From contig CATVXH010000008.1 of NCBI GenBank assembly GCA_958347955.1, positions 14,651 to 78,650 on the forward strand: a DNA stretch of 64,000 nt, given 5' to 3'. The notes below the pieces were generated by a model. It did no database searches. It had not been told where the DNA came from and saw only the letters and a list, made by a program, of their open reading frames with translations. Source of the stretch: an uncultured Sutterella sp. (GTDB lineage: Bacteria; Pseudomonadota; Gammaproteobacteria; Burkholderiales; Burkholderiaceae_F). Each line of letters opens with the position of its first letter. Within the stretch, counting starts at the first letter, position 1. The translations under genes were made by a program, and so were the position numbers. Positions 37,755 to 46,318 of this stretch are shown piece by piece.

Positions 37755-37793
37755 TTGGAATGTCTCCTAACAAAATAATTCAAAATCGATTCT

Positions 37794-37812
37794 AAAAAAG
37801 CCCTCGGAGGGC
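37794..37812 (-). terminator. Terminator-like hairpin in the groES leader
   Basis: On the minus strand GCCCTCCGAGGGC followed by six U, 46 bp before the groES ATG and with no gene ending upstream on that strand (dacB is divergent). It could attenuate groESL transcription or end a short leader RNA. Confidence 0.35.
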
Positions 37813-37933
37813 AATTCATGAGCATTTTGTTTTTGATTGCGAGACAATATGCGCAACCAAAATCACCGCTCCCTTAAACTATTGCTTCATATGGGGATCG
37901 TTTTTTTGATTTCAAGGGGAAGGTTTAAAAAAG

Positions 37934-39352
37934 ATGAAAAAAAACATAGGAACTTGTTGTTTGGCATTGGTAACATATTGTTTTTCAATAGGATATGCTT
38001 GCGCACAAAATTATCTTCCCCCGACGGTTAAGGATGCTCTTCGTACCGCAAAGCTCTCCGCGTCTCAAATGGTGGCCAGTGTTAAACCGCTCGATGACGG
38101 CGCACTTCGTCTGAATTGGCGGGACCGTGTCAAGGTGCTCCCAGCCTCTACCGAAAAAATGGTGTCCACACTGGCCGCGTTGGAGCTTTTAGGATCAGAT
38201 TGGCGTTGGAAAACTTCTTTTTCCTACGAAGGAAATATTTCCGCCGGCGAGCTACATGGAACGTTATTCATCAAAGGTGGAGGCGATCCTATGTACGTTT
38301 TGGAAGACTTGTGGCGAGATCTTTCCCGTCTGAAATCTTTGGGTATTGATCAGATTGACGGAGATGTGGTGATTGACAGAAGTTATTTTGAACAAGATCA
38401 TCAAGACCCGGAGTTTGAAGAAGACTGGGATCGTCCGTATACGGCACCTGCTGACGCGGCTCTTTTAAATTTCCAATCAGTATCTTTGACCATTTCCCCT
38501 CAGAAAGACGAACAAAACGCTCTATTGACTTCAACACCCCAAATCCAAAGGTTGGAATTGCCATCAACAGTTTCGCTTTCCAAGCAAAAGGGATGTGTAC
38601 GTTGGCGTCAGGCACTTGAGATGGAAGTTGACAATCCATGGCGACCTGTGTTCAGTGGGGCGCTGCCATCGGGGTGTGACGAAAAGGTGTTGTCTTATTT
38701 TGTCCCGAATGCCGATGATTACTGGCGGACCTATTTGACTGCTCTGGCCTCCCAAGTGGGACTGGCTTTAAAGGGCAATGTGCGCTCTGGGGTAGTGTCA
38801 CCGAAAGCTGTTAATCTTTTTGATGTTTGGTCGGACGATTTGGGTTCGTTAGTAAAACTGACAAATAAGTTCAGTAATAACGTCCTGGCTAAACACATCT
38901 TTCTTACGCTCGCTGCTAAGGATGAGCCCGGAGTTCCTGCAGGATATGATCGAGCTCGAGTCGTTTTAAGTAATTGGCTTAAGAGCGAAGTAAAAATTCC
39001 ATCCGGTGAAATTTACTTAGATAATGGTTCAGGACTATCGAGAAGGAGCCGGGTGACGGCTGCCGCCATGACTAAACTCATAGTTTATGGCTGGAAAAGC
39101 CCCAGAATGCCAGAGTGGATCAGCTCATTTCCCATTTCTGGGGTTGACGGGACAATGTCTAAACGTATGGTTGCCCCCGGGCATGGCTACATTAAAACCG
39201 GACTGATGAATCATGTGAAATCGGCGGGCGGTATGATCCAAGCAAGAAGCGGTAAGCGATATGCGGTTTTTGCTGCTGTGCAGGGACAAAACGCCACCTC
39301 AACCGATGCGCCGATTGATCGTCTGATTGAATGGATCTATTTCAATGGTTAA
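37934..39352 (+). CDS. dacB: D-alanyl-D-alanine carboxypeptidase/endopeptidase PBP4
   Basis: 472 residues with a signal peptide ending near YACA (~residue 24). Peptidase S13 motifs are complete: S72-TEK75 (SxxK nucleophile), SNNVLAKH (SxN) and IKTGLM (KTG). The large insert between SxxK and SxN with VDGDVVIDRSYF-like elements is typical of PBP4. It trims and cleaves peptidoglycan cross-links in the periplasm. Divergent from groES. Confidence 0.94.
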   Translation: MKKNIGTCCLALVTYCFSIGYACAQNYLPPTVKDALRTAKLSASQMVASVKPLDDGALRLNWRDRVKVLPASTEKMVSTLAALELLGSDWRWKTSFSYEGNISAGELHGTLFIKGGGDPMYVLEDLWRDLSRLKSLGIDQIDGDVVIDRSYFEQDHQDPEFEEDWDRPYTAPADAALLNFQSVSLTISPQKDEQNALLTSTPQIQRLELPSTVSLSKQKGCVRWRQALEMEVDNPWRPVFSGALPSGCDEKVLSYFVPNADDYWRTYLTALASQVGLALKGNVRSGVVSPKAVNLFDVWSDDLGSLVKLTNKFSNNVLAKHIFLTLAAKDEPGVPAGYDRARVVLSNWLKSEVKIPSGEIYLDNGSGLSRRSRVTAAAMTKLIVYGWKSPRMPEWISSFPISGVDGTMSKRMVAPGHGYIKTGLMNHVKSAGGMIQARSGKRYAVFAAVQGQNATSTDAPIDRLIEWIYFNG

Positions 39353-39378
39353 ACCAGCGTCAGCTCTTGCAGGCGTTG

Positions 39379-40218
39379 TTAATCAAAAAGGTGTTTCAAA
39401 CACGGCTCAACTTGCACGCCTTCCCGATAATCGCTGCCGGACTTGTAGGTGAAGTCAATTGCCAAGCTGACGAACTTCATTGACATTAGGACCGCTTCTT
39501 CTAAAGACTTCTCCTGAAGCAAGGCGCCTGTCAGTACACTGGTAAATAGGTCACCCGTTCCGCATGTTGCAAACGGAATGCGTTCCGTGCTTTGCACCGA
39601 GAATGTTTCCGAGGCAGCGTCAAAGCAGGCGACTCTGATCAGACCTTCTTCGGCAGGAACACTGGTAATGACAATTTTTTGTCCCTTTTTTGTAGCCAAT
39701 TGACGGCAAATCTTTGCAAGCGAAGCTTCGTCAGTTTCACTGATATCGTAAGGACGATCTAGCAAAAGACAAGCTTCGGTGAAATTCGGAGTGATTACAT
39801 CGGCCTCACTCACGAGCGTCTTCATGTCTGAAACAAAATCAGTAGTTAGGGTTGGGTAGAGTTTGCCATCATCGCCCATGGCGGGATCCACCACCACTAA
39901 TGTTTGCTTTTGGGCGGCCTCGGCAAAGCGTTTAATGGCTTGGCGAACAATGTCGATTTGTTGGCAGTTGGCTAAAAATCCACTATAGATGCAGTCGTAG
40001 CTAAAGCCCAGCTTCTGCCACTTGTCCATGAATTCATTCATCTTGGCACTAAAGTCCGAGAAGGTGAAATCACCATAAGTGAAGTTGTTGCTGAAAATAG
40101 CTGTCGGGAAGGGACAGACCTGAAAACCCATTGCGGAAATTACAGGTAAAGCTGCGGTCAATGAACAGCGGCCGAAAGAGCAGAGATCATGAATGGCGAG
40201 GACACGTTTGGTAGCCAT
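39379..40218 (-). CDS. Pyridoxamine/pyridoxal kinase
   Basis: 279 residues from the ATG at 40216-40218 (MATKRVLAIHDLCSFGRCSL), with GGAAGG nine bases upstream; a TTG further upstream lies on that binding site. A ribokinase-fold vitamin B6 kinase: AIHDLCSFGRCSLTAALPVI, VVDPAMGDDGKLYPTL, ITPNFTEA and the anion hole FATCGTGDLFTSVLTGALL. It phosphorylates B6 vitamers for PLP supply. PdxY-like by size. It is convergent with dacB. Confidence 0.88.
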   Translation of the reverse strand: MATKRVLAIHDLCSFGRCSLTAALPVISAMGFQVCPFPTAIFSNNFTYGDFTFSDFSAKMNEFMDKWQKLGFSYDCIYSGFLANCQQIDIVRQAIKRFAEAAQKQTLVVVDPAMGDDGKLYPTLTTDFVSDMKTLVSEADVITPNFTEACLLLDRPYDISETDEASLAKICRQLATKKGQKIVITSVPAEEGLIRVACFDAASETFSVQSTERIPFATCGTGDLFTSVLTGALLQEKSLEEAVLMSMKFVSLAIDFTYKSGSDYREGVQVEPCLKHLFD

Positions 40219-40841
40219 GGTTAAATACCTTCCCAAATTAAAAACTCATCTAGAAAAGTGAAGTATAATATTATTTTGATGAAAGAATGTTTCAAAAACT
40301 AAATAGATGACAGTAGAGCGAAAAACAAAAAACTTTGCGTTAACTCAAAAGAAAAATTAGTCGACAAATTTTTTTGTGGACTGCTGAGTGGCTTGCTAAT
40401 AAATTTTATTTTAACTTATTGAATAAAAATGACTTTTATGAAATTTATTATTGATTTGTTCTTGAGGTCAGCTTAGAGTCAGTAAAAAAAGAGTCATAAA
40501 AGACGTTTTCATAGAGAGAATCCAGAACCGATCATTGACAAAGTTTTTGACGTTTTTTCCTAAAACGATTCATATCAGTTTGCCGATGCCGATTTTGTGA
40601 AAAGTTTGTTAATCATTGTTGTTTTTAGGCTTAATTTTGTCGACCTTTTGTTGAGTATATTCGACCAAAATATTGACATATCTCACTATTTTGAGTCTTG
40701 AGACCTTACGGAGAATCAATAAACTGTGTCCGAATAACTTAAGGCGCGGGAGACTGTTGTTCCCGATGATGGACTGACGGTGAGGGTGTGAATGGATGAC
40801 GGTAGGACCCAATCACCAAGAATCGCTTCTAGGAGAGGAAA
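40219..40841. promoter_or_regulatory. 623-bp A/T-rich intergenic region with an inverted repeat
   Basis: No gene found. An imperfect inverted repeat ATTTTGTCGA/TCGACCAAAAT (40634-40643 and 40661-40671) abuts a TTGACA (40673-40678); a matching -10 at 17 bp is poor. A small hairpin CGGGA/TCCCG lies near 40746-40770. The region probably holds the promoters of the amino-acid transporter operon (right) and of the B6 kinase (left). Confidence 0.4.
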
Positions 40842-41594
40842 ATGACTTTTAAAGCAAAAATGACTGCTTTGATGACGATGTTGGCGGCTGCCGGCGTTCT
40901 GACGCAAGCCCAAGCTGCAGAAGTTTATAACGTGGGTTCAAACATGGCTTTCGCACCGTTTGAATATGTTGATGAGAATAATCAACCGGCCGGTTTTGAA
41001 ATGGAACTGATTGTGGCAATTGCCAAGGCGCAAGGTGCGGAAGTAAAACTTCAAAATGTTCCTTTTGACGGTTTGATTCCTTCGTTGCAAACCGGTGCAA
41101 TTGACATCGCCATGTCCGGTATCACGATTACGGATCAGCGTAAACGTCGCGTGTTGTTTTCGACTCCCTACTATCAATCCGGCCTTGCCGTAATGGTTCG
41201 CGAGGCAGACAAGGACAAATACACCACGATTGAAAGCGTTAAAGGAAAAACTTTGTGCGCGCAGATCGGAACCACCGGAGCCATTACAGCCCGTAAATTC
41301 TCAGGGAAAAATGTTAAGGAATTCAATAACGCCCCTGAAACTTTCATGGAGTTGCAATCGGGAGGTTGTGAAGCCGTAGTGCATGACAAACCTGTAATGG
41401 ATTACTATATGGCACGCCGTGGGACAAAGGGGGTGTTCCGTTTGCCCGAAACTTTGTCTGCTGAAGATTACGGCATCGCGGTGGCTAAGAACAATCAAAA
41501 ATTGGCCGATTGGCTCAACGCCGGTCTTGAAAAGGTAAAGGCTAGCGGTGAATATGACAAGATCTACACGAAGTGGTTCGGTGCTCAAAAGTAA
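40842..41594 (+). CDS. Amino-acid ABC transporter, periplasmic binding protein 1
   Basis: 250 residues with a Sec signal peptide (ending near TQAQAA) and an SBP family 3 fold: FAPFEYVDENNQPAGFEMEL, VPFDGLIPSLQTGAIDIAMSGIT, and IGTTGAITARKF. Two internal cysteines (C in KTLCAQIG and SGGCEAVV) are shared with the next gene and may form a disulfide. GlnH/ArtJ-like; probably binds glutamine, arginine or glutamate. First gene of a four-gene importer operon; AGGAGAGG precedes the ATG. Confidence 0.94.
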   Translation: MTFKAKMTALMTMLAAAGVLTQAQAAEVYNVGSNMAFAPFEYVDENNQPAGFEMELIVAIAKAQGAEVKLQNVPFDGLIPSLQTGAIDIAMSGITITDQRKRRVLFSTPYYQSGLAVMVREADKDKYTTIESVKGKTLCAQIGTTGAITARKFSGKNVKEFNNAPETFMELQSGGCEAVVHDKPVMDYYMARRGTKGVFRLPETLSAEDYGIAVAKNNQKLADWLNAGLEKVKASGEYDKIYTKWFGAQK

Positions 41595-41635
41595 ACTGAG
41601 TACAGGCCATTCGGTAGATGGAAGGGATCTGAATC

Positions 41636-42370
41636 ATGAAAAAATTTTTACTCTCATTAGCGGTGGGTGCCGCCATTGCAACGAGCGCTCAAGCGGCAAC
41701 GATCAATGTCGGAACTGAGGCCACATTCGCTCCGTTTGAATTTATGGATGAGCAAACAAAAGAACTCACCGGTTTTGATATGGAAATTATCGAAGCCGTA
41801 GCCAAAGAAATGGGCGACACTGTGCGAGTGCACAATATGGGCTTTGACGCTCTCATTCCCTCTTTGCAAACAGGCATCATCGATGTAACTGTGGCGGCGA
41901 TGACGATTACGCCGGAGCGACAAAAGAGAGTAGATTTTTCAGATCCTTACTATCAATCAGGTCTTGTGATCATGATTCGCAAGGACGATACGGGCAAATA
42001 CAAAGACTTCACAAGTCTTGAAGGGGCTCGTTTGTGCGCGCAGATCGGAACCACGGGCGCGATGATGGCCAAGCGTGTCAAAAATGCCAAGGTCACGGAG
42101 TTCAACAGCATCACCGAGGCTTTTATGGAACTTAAGGCCAAAGGTTGTGAAGCAGTGATTAACGATAAGCCTGTTGTGGATTATTACCTTGTTCGCCGTG
42201 GTGACAATACGGTGACGACGGTTCCTCAGGTTTTCGATGCGGAGCACTATGGTATGGCTGTTAAGCAGGGAAACAAGGCTCTTGTTGAAAAGCTCAACGA
42301 AGGTCTTAAGCGTATTCGTGCCAACGGCGTCTACGACAAGATTTACGCCAAGTGGTTCGGCGCTCACTAA
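41636..42370 (+). CDS. Amino-acid ABC transporter, periplasmic binding protein 2
   Basis: 244 residues, a close paralogue of the preceding gene (shared GFDALIPSLQTGIIDVTVAA, LCAQIGTTGA, KGCEAVINDKPVVDYY, VYDKIYAKWFGA). Signal peptide ends near SAQAA. The differences around the ligand pocket (FAPFEFMDEQTKELTGFDME) suggest either a broadened substrate range or recent duplication. Lies 41 bp after the first binding protein and 23 bp before the permease. Confidence 0.94.
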   Translation: MKKFLLSLAVGAAIATSAQAATINVGTEATFAPFEFMDEQTKELTGFDMEIIEAVAKEMGDTVRVHNMGFDALIPSLQTGIIDVTVAAMTITPERQKRVDFSDPYYQSGLVIMIRKDDTGKYKDFTSLEGARLCAQIGTTGAMMAKRVKNAKVTEFNSITEAFMELKAKGCEAVINDKPVVDYYLVRRGDNTVTTVPQVFDAEHYGMAVKQGNKALVEKLNEGLKRIRANGVYDKIYAKWFGAH

Positions 42371-42393
42371 TTTAATAAAACAGACAGGAAAAA

Positions 42394-43056
42394 ATGTTTG
42401 ATTTTCAACTAATCATTGACTCTCTTCCCTTGTTGCTACAAGGGGCCTGCGTCACGGTACAAATAACGGCGATAAGCGTGGGCTTGGGCTTATTCTTTGG
42501 CCTATTCATTGGTATCGCTCAAATCTCTCGCGTGGCATTTTTCAGAATTCCCGCTAAGGTTTATGTGGATTTTTTGCGCGGTACTCCGCTGCTGGTTCAG
42601 ATCTTTATGATCTACTTTGCGCTGCCGCTTCTGATCGGCACTCGCATTGACCCGTTCATTGCCGCCATTGTTGCCTGCAGTATCAACAGTAGCGCCTATA
42701 TTGCTGAAATTTTTCGCGCAGGCATTCAGTCAATTGATAAGGGGCAGATGGAAGCCGGGCGTTCTCTGGGGCTCAATTGGTCTCAGACGATGCGCTTCAT
42801 CATCATTCCTCAAGCTTTCAAGCGAATCATTCCGCCTTTAGGCAACGAATTTATCGCGATGTTGAAGGATTCTTCTTTGGTGTCGGTGATCGGCTTTGAG
42901 GAATTGACCCGTCAAGGTCAGTTGGTGATCGCAAGTACCTATGGGGCTATGGAAATTTGGACCGCCGTTGCGTTGATTTACTTACTCATGACCATGCCGA
43001 TTACACGTTTGGTCGCTTATTTGGAAAAGAGGTTTAAGTCAAATGATCGTAATTAA
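42394..43056 (+). CDS. Amino-acid ABC transporter, permease
   Basis: 220 residues, HisMQ family (GlnP-like). Hydrophobic with about five helices; signature elements [19 protein letters not shown] and the coupling loop [24 protein letters not shown] single permease gene implies a homodimeric channel. Its end overlaps the ATPase gene by 14 bp, indicating translational coupling. Confidence 0.95.
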   Translation: MFDFQLIIDSLPLLLQGACVTVQITAISVGLGLFFGLFIGIAQISRVAFFRIPAKVYVDFLRGTPLLVQIFMIYFALPLLIGTRIDPFIAAIVACSINSSAYIAEIFRAGIQSIDKGQMEAGRSLGLNWSQTMRFIIIPQAFKRIIPPLGNEFIAMLKDSSLVSVIGFEELTRQGQLVIASTYGAMEIWTAVALIYLLMTMPITRLVAYLEKRFKSNDRN

Positions 43057-43762
43057 AGACTTAAAGAAGGCCTTCGGCGATCATGTCGTCCTGCCTTGCG
43101 TCAATATGGAAATCAAAGAGCGTGAGGTGGTGGTGATTATCGGCCCGTCGGGGTCCGGTAAAAGCACGCTCTTGCGTAGTATCACTCACTTGGAGCAGCC
43201 CACAGAAGGCAAGATCTTCATTGACGGCGAAGAGATCGATGATAAAACCAATATCGACCGAATCCGTGCGGAAGTGGGCATGGTGTTTCAGCACTTTAAC
43301 CTTTTTGAAAATATGACAGTGCTGCAGAACTTGACCTTGGCACCTATTCAGGTCAGAAAAATGAGCAAGGAGAAGGCTGAGGAGATAGCATACAGACTGC
43401 TCGATAAGGTGGGTTTACGCAGTAAAGCGGATCAATATCCGTCTCAGCTTTCAGGTGGTCAAAAGCAACGCGTGGCAATTGCACGAGCTTTGGCAATGCG
43501 TCCCAAAGCCTTGCTGTTTGATGAACCGACATCCGCTTTGGATCCTGAAATGGTCAAAGAAGTGCTTGATGTGATGAAGCAGCTCGCCAAAGAAGGCATG
43601 ACTATGGTGGTTGTTACTCACGAGATGGGCTTTGCCCGAGAGGTGGGTGACCGAGTCATTTTCATGGATGGCGGCAGTGTTGTCGAAGAAGGAACACCTG
43701 AACAAATCTTCAACAATCCTCAGCACAATCGTACCAAGGCGTTCTTATCTAAAGTGCTTTAA
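43043..43762 (+). CDS. Amino-acid ABC transporter, ATP-binding protein (GlnQ-like)
   Basis: 239 residues with intact Walker [11 protein letters not shown]-loop [17 protein letters not shown], signature LSGGQKQR, Walker [14 protein letters not shown] and [12 protein letters not shown]. Closest in pattern to GlnQ/ArtP. Closes the operon; a terminator follows at 43803-43843. Confidence 0.95.
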   Translation: MIVIKDLKKAFGDHVVLPCVNMEIKEREVVVIIGPSGSGKSTLLRSITHLEQPTEGKIFIDGEEIDDKTNIDRIRAEVGMVFQHFNLFENMTVLQNLTLAPIQVRKMSKEKAEEIAYRLLDKVGLRSKADQYPSQLSGGQKQRVAIARALAMRPKALLFDEPTSALDPEMVKEVLDVMKQLAKEGMTMVVVTHEMGFAREVGDRVIFMDGGSVVEEGTPEQIFNNPQHNRTKAFLSKVL

Positions 43763-43802
43763 CTATTGATAAGCGCTGAAAAAGTTATGATGCCTTGAAA
43801 TG

Positions 43803-43843
43803 AAGGCGGCCCCCAATTTTTATAAAGAGTTGGAGGCCGCTTT
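43803..43843. terminator. Bidirectional terminator
   Basis: GCGGCC/GGCCGC plus inner CCAA/TTGG, flanked by AA and TTTGTTTT, between the convergent ABC operon and the PNPOx-like gene. Confidence 0.7.
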
Positions 43844-43867
43844 GTTTTAAATGTTGAGCTTTTTGTT

Positions 43868-44356
43868 TTAGTGGTGTTCAACAAGTTCAATGGCTTCTTT
43901 GCCCGTCATATGGTCAATCGTGATGTCAATAATGGCAACATAGTTGATCTTTTGCTGGGCCTCAATCCGTCCTTCTTCGTGGAAATCAGGCGCAAATTTT
44001 TCAACCAGTGTTTCAAGTACTTTGAATTTTTCTTTTGGATCTGTGATAAAACGCGCAGTACCGAAAACAATGACGCTTCTGAAATAGCTTGTCAATTTTT
44101 CCGGATGAATTTCGTCTTTTTCGATGACACAAAGTGAAACTTTTGAGTGGCTTCGCAACGCAGCAATTTTATGTCCCATCGGAGCACTATGAATATAGAT
44201 ATGGTTGTCATGGTAAACCGGGCTGACGGGAACAGCGTAGGTGTAATCCGAAGACTCATCTCTTAGGGCAAGAACCGCATTAGTGCAGTTTTTTAAAATC
44301 TCAACTGCTCTGTCGTGGGAGATTTGCTGAAGCGATCGACGCATTTTTGGAAACAT
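43868..44356 (-). CDS. Pyridoxamine 5'-phosphate oxidase-like flavoprotein
   Basis: 162 residues from the ATG at 44354-44356, which has GAGGA 7 bp upstream; another ATG five codons earlier (44371) overlaps the gdx stop as ATGA and is also possible. Split-barrel FMN-binding fold: YAVPVSPVYHDNHIYIHSAPMGHKI then SKVSLCVIE. This is the NimA/general stress type, not true PdxH. It may reduce nitro compounds or bind haem or F420-like cofactors; FMN is most probable. Confidence 0.85.
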   Translation of the reverse strand: MFPKMRRSLQQISHDRAVEILKNCTNAVLALRDESSDYTYAVPVSPVYHDNHIYIHSAPMGHKIAALRSHSKVSLCVIEKDEIHPEKLTSYFRSVIVFGTARFITDPKEKFKVLETLVEKFAPDFHEEGRIEAQQKINYVAIIDITIDHMTGKEAIELVEHH

Positions 44357-44367
44357 GTTGTTTGTCC

Positions 44368-44682
44368 TCATTGTGTGAGTTTTAAGCCGACTATTCCTAT
44401 AAAGATGAGTGATAGGAAAAAAAGCCGTACAAACCCAGCAGGCTCGTTAAAAAGAATAATCCCTAGTAATACCGTTCCCAGAATGCCGATGCCTGTCCAT
44501 ATAGCATAGGCAGTACCGATCGGAATGGATTTCAGCGATTGAGCTAAAAGGAAAAAACTGGCGACCATCACGACAATGGCGATGACCGAAGGAATGAATC
44601 GTGTAAAACCGTGGGAATATTTCAGAGCAACAGCCCAACCGATTTCGGTTAGTCCGGCGAGAAAGAGGAAAAACCAGGCCAC
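44368..44682 (-). CDS. gdx: Guanidinium exporter Gdx (SugE), SMR family
   Basis: 104 residues, four membrane helices, starting at a GTG (44680-44682) with AAAGGA 7-8 bp upstream. SugE-type residues are present: the central glutamate in AGLTEIGWAVALKYSHGFTR and GTAYAIWTGIG. Gdx proteins export guanidinium in exchange for protons. The assignment is strongly supported by the guanidine-II riboswitch directly upstream. It is likely co-transcribed with the flavoprotein gene downstream. Confidence 0.93.
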   Translation of the reverse strand: MAWFFLFLAGLTEIGWAVALKYSHGFTRFIPSVIAIVVMVASFFLLAQSLKSIPIGTAYAIWTGIGILGTVLLGIILFNEPAGFVRLFFLSLIFIGIVGLKLTQ

Positions 44683-44697
44683 CTCAACGTCCTTTAT

Positions 44698-44735
44698 GGG
44701 GCCGTCCCCAATGGTGCAAAGAGCGGTCGTCCGCT
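44698..44735 (-). promoter_or_regulatory. Guanidine-II riboswitch (mini-ykkC)
   Basis: On the minus strand two small hairpins with ACGR tetraloops: AGCGG-ACGA-CCGCT (44735-44722) and GGGG-ACGG-CCCC (44709-44698), joined by a 12-nt linker. The second ends seven bases before the AAAGGA ribosome site of gdx. Both loops and the tandem arrangement are exactly the class definition. Guanidine binding is known to make the loops kiss and free the ribosome site. Confidence 0.93.
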
Positions 44736-44756
44736 GAGAGCGAAGTGTATCAAAAA

Positions 44757-45053
44757 TTAAGTGGATCCGCGTGCACTCATTTTGACTGTATTGCAGATAT
44801 CAAGAGCTTTAATCGCGTTGTAGGAGCTCTGAAGATAAGAACGGTAACTTAGACCACAACCTACAACACCGTTGCTGATGCTAGATATTGCAATATTTTT
44901 TAAATACCGAACGACTTCACGAAATTCTTTAGCAGATAAGCACAGACGCTTTCTTAGTTGAGAAAGACAAGTCGGTTTCACTCCGTCAAATGTGTGATTC
45001 TCACAGGCATTGATAATGTATTCAGCCTCTTCGCTTTTAAACTTAAACTGCAT
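44757..45053 (-). CDS. Hypothetical protein
   Basis: 98 residues from the ATG at 45051-45053 (AGAGGT 8 bp upstream); a longer frame upstream lacks a binding site. No known domain recognised. It contains five cysteines spread along the chain (CENHTFDGVKPTCLSQLRKR, RLCLSAKEF, VVGCGLSYRSY, DICNTV) and a predicted helical N-terminus. Not part of the gdx operon structure, because the riboswitch lies between them on the same strand. Confidence 0.6.
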   Translation of the reverse strand: MQFKFKSEEAEYIINACENHTFDGVKPTCLSQLRKRLCLSAKEFREVVRYLKNIAISSISNGVVGCGLSYRSYLQSSYNAIKALDICNTVKMSARGST

Positions 45054-45228
45054 GGTTAATACCTCTTTTCTCACACAGCATAAGTGTCCCAAAAATGGGC
45101 GTTAACAGCTTTCTCAACTTGTAAAAAAAAGTTGTGTACTTTTTTTGTTCAGTTCGTATTTTCAACTGTTTTAAGAGAATTTTTAATCAGAAAATTTTCA
45201 ATTGTTAGAGATCCGATACAAAAAACGC

Positions 45229-45254
45229 AAACACCTGCGAAATCGCAGGTGTTT
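45229..45254 (-). terminator. Terminator of the CMD-like gene
   Basis: ACACCTGCGA/TCGCAGGTGT, extended by flanking AA/TT pairs; on the minus strand a U-run follows (A-run at 45220-45225). Confidence 0.7.
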
Positions 45255-45275
45255 AAGCAGAACAAAAAGCGAAAA

Positions 45276-46055
45276 TTACTTAGTGATTTCGTTGACCACG
45301 GTTAATGCATTTAATGTTCTCGGGAAACCGATATAAGGCATGGCTACCATGATCGCATCAATCAAATCTTGCCTCGTGTTTCCAACGCTTAAGTTACCGC
45401 CGGTGTGCGCACGAAGCTGAGGTTCACAACCGCCCAAACACATGATGGCTGTAAAGGTGATCAGTTCTCGGGCTTTAAGATCCAATCCGTTTCGAGTGTA
45501 AAAATCACCAAAGCAATATGCTGTTAGGGCTTGTTTATTGATATAAGCCAATTCTGCGGGAATTGTGGCGTGCATCTTATCGATCGCTTGTCCAAAAATT
45601 CCCTTTTGCACAGCTAAGCCTTTATCAAACCGAGTTTTTTCATTGACGGTACTTTGAGAGCTCGGGGTAGGATTTTGTCCTAGTGACTTTAAAGCGCTGT
45701 TGACATTTTCAAGAGCGCTTTCCACTCGTGTGATACCGATGTAGGGGGCGCATTGATATAGAGTTTCTTTTATTTCCACGACACTCATGCCCGCTTTAAG
45801 AGCGTCAGCGGTAGCTTGGGGTAGACGGGTTTGAGCCGACACGGTGGTCAGCGCAGCCAGTGTGACCATCGCACGAGTTTTTAGGTTCATTTTGCCGGCC
45901 TTAGGTATTTCAACTGTAAGGAGATAATCTTCTATAGCCGCAAATTCAGGGTCTGTTTGTTTTAATGCGTTCTCAGGAACCGCATTAGCCACAGCTTCGC
46001 TTGCAAAGGCCGCAGGAATAATCGATCCGCTCATCAATAAAGTCCTTCTTTTCAT
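45276..46055 (-). CDS. Exported carboxymuconolactone-decarboxylase-like protein
   Basis: 259 residues with a signal-like N-terminus (MKRRTLLMSGSIIPAAFASEAVANA; only two arginines, so Tat export is uncertain). Two tandem CMD/AhpD-type domains: ~45-125 (KTRAMVTLAALTTVSAQTRL, YIGITRVESALENV) and ~165-255 (LKARELITFTAIMCLGGCEPQL, YIGFPRTLNALTVV). The AhpD-type CxxC is absent, so it is unlikely to be a peroxidase. It faces an AraC regulator across a 263-bp divergent region. Confidence 0.88.
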   Translation of the reverse strand: MKRRTLLMSGSIIPAAFASEAVANAVPENALKQTDPEFAAIEDYLLTVEIPKAGKMNLKTRAMVTLAALTTVSAQTRLPQATADALKAGMSVVEIKETLYQCAPYIGITRVESALENVNSALKSLGQNPTPSSQSTVNEKTRFDKGLAVQKGIFGQAIDKMHATIPAELAYINKQALTAYCFGDFYTRNGLDLKARELITFTAIMCLGGCEPQLRAHTGGNLSVGNTRQDLIDAIMVAMPYIGFPRTLNALTVVNEITK

Positions 46056-46318
46056 AAAATTCTCCCAACTAGGAAGTGGATACAGGGAGTCTAGTTTTTA
46101 AATTTTTTTTTAACAGCTATTTATTGATCAAAATCTTGCCTGATAATGGAAGGAACAATATCGGGGAAATAAAAGCAAAGAAGTGATATTAGATAAAAAT
46201 TTGCTGTCAATTATTTGTAAAAATCCGTAATTTGATAGTTTTGTGCAAGAATTGTATTTTTTCTTTCTTGAGATAAAACTTGATTTTTGCCAATATTCAG
46301 CATCGAAGAGGTGTCATT

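Noticed and set aside
37755..37933. CIRCE operator upstream of groES
   Set aside because: TTAGCACTC-N9-GAGTGCTAA is not present in any recognisable form.
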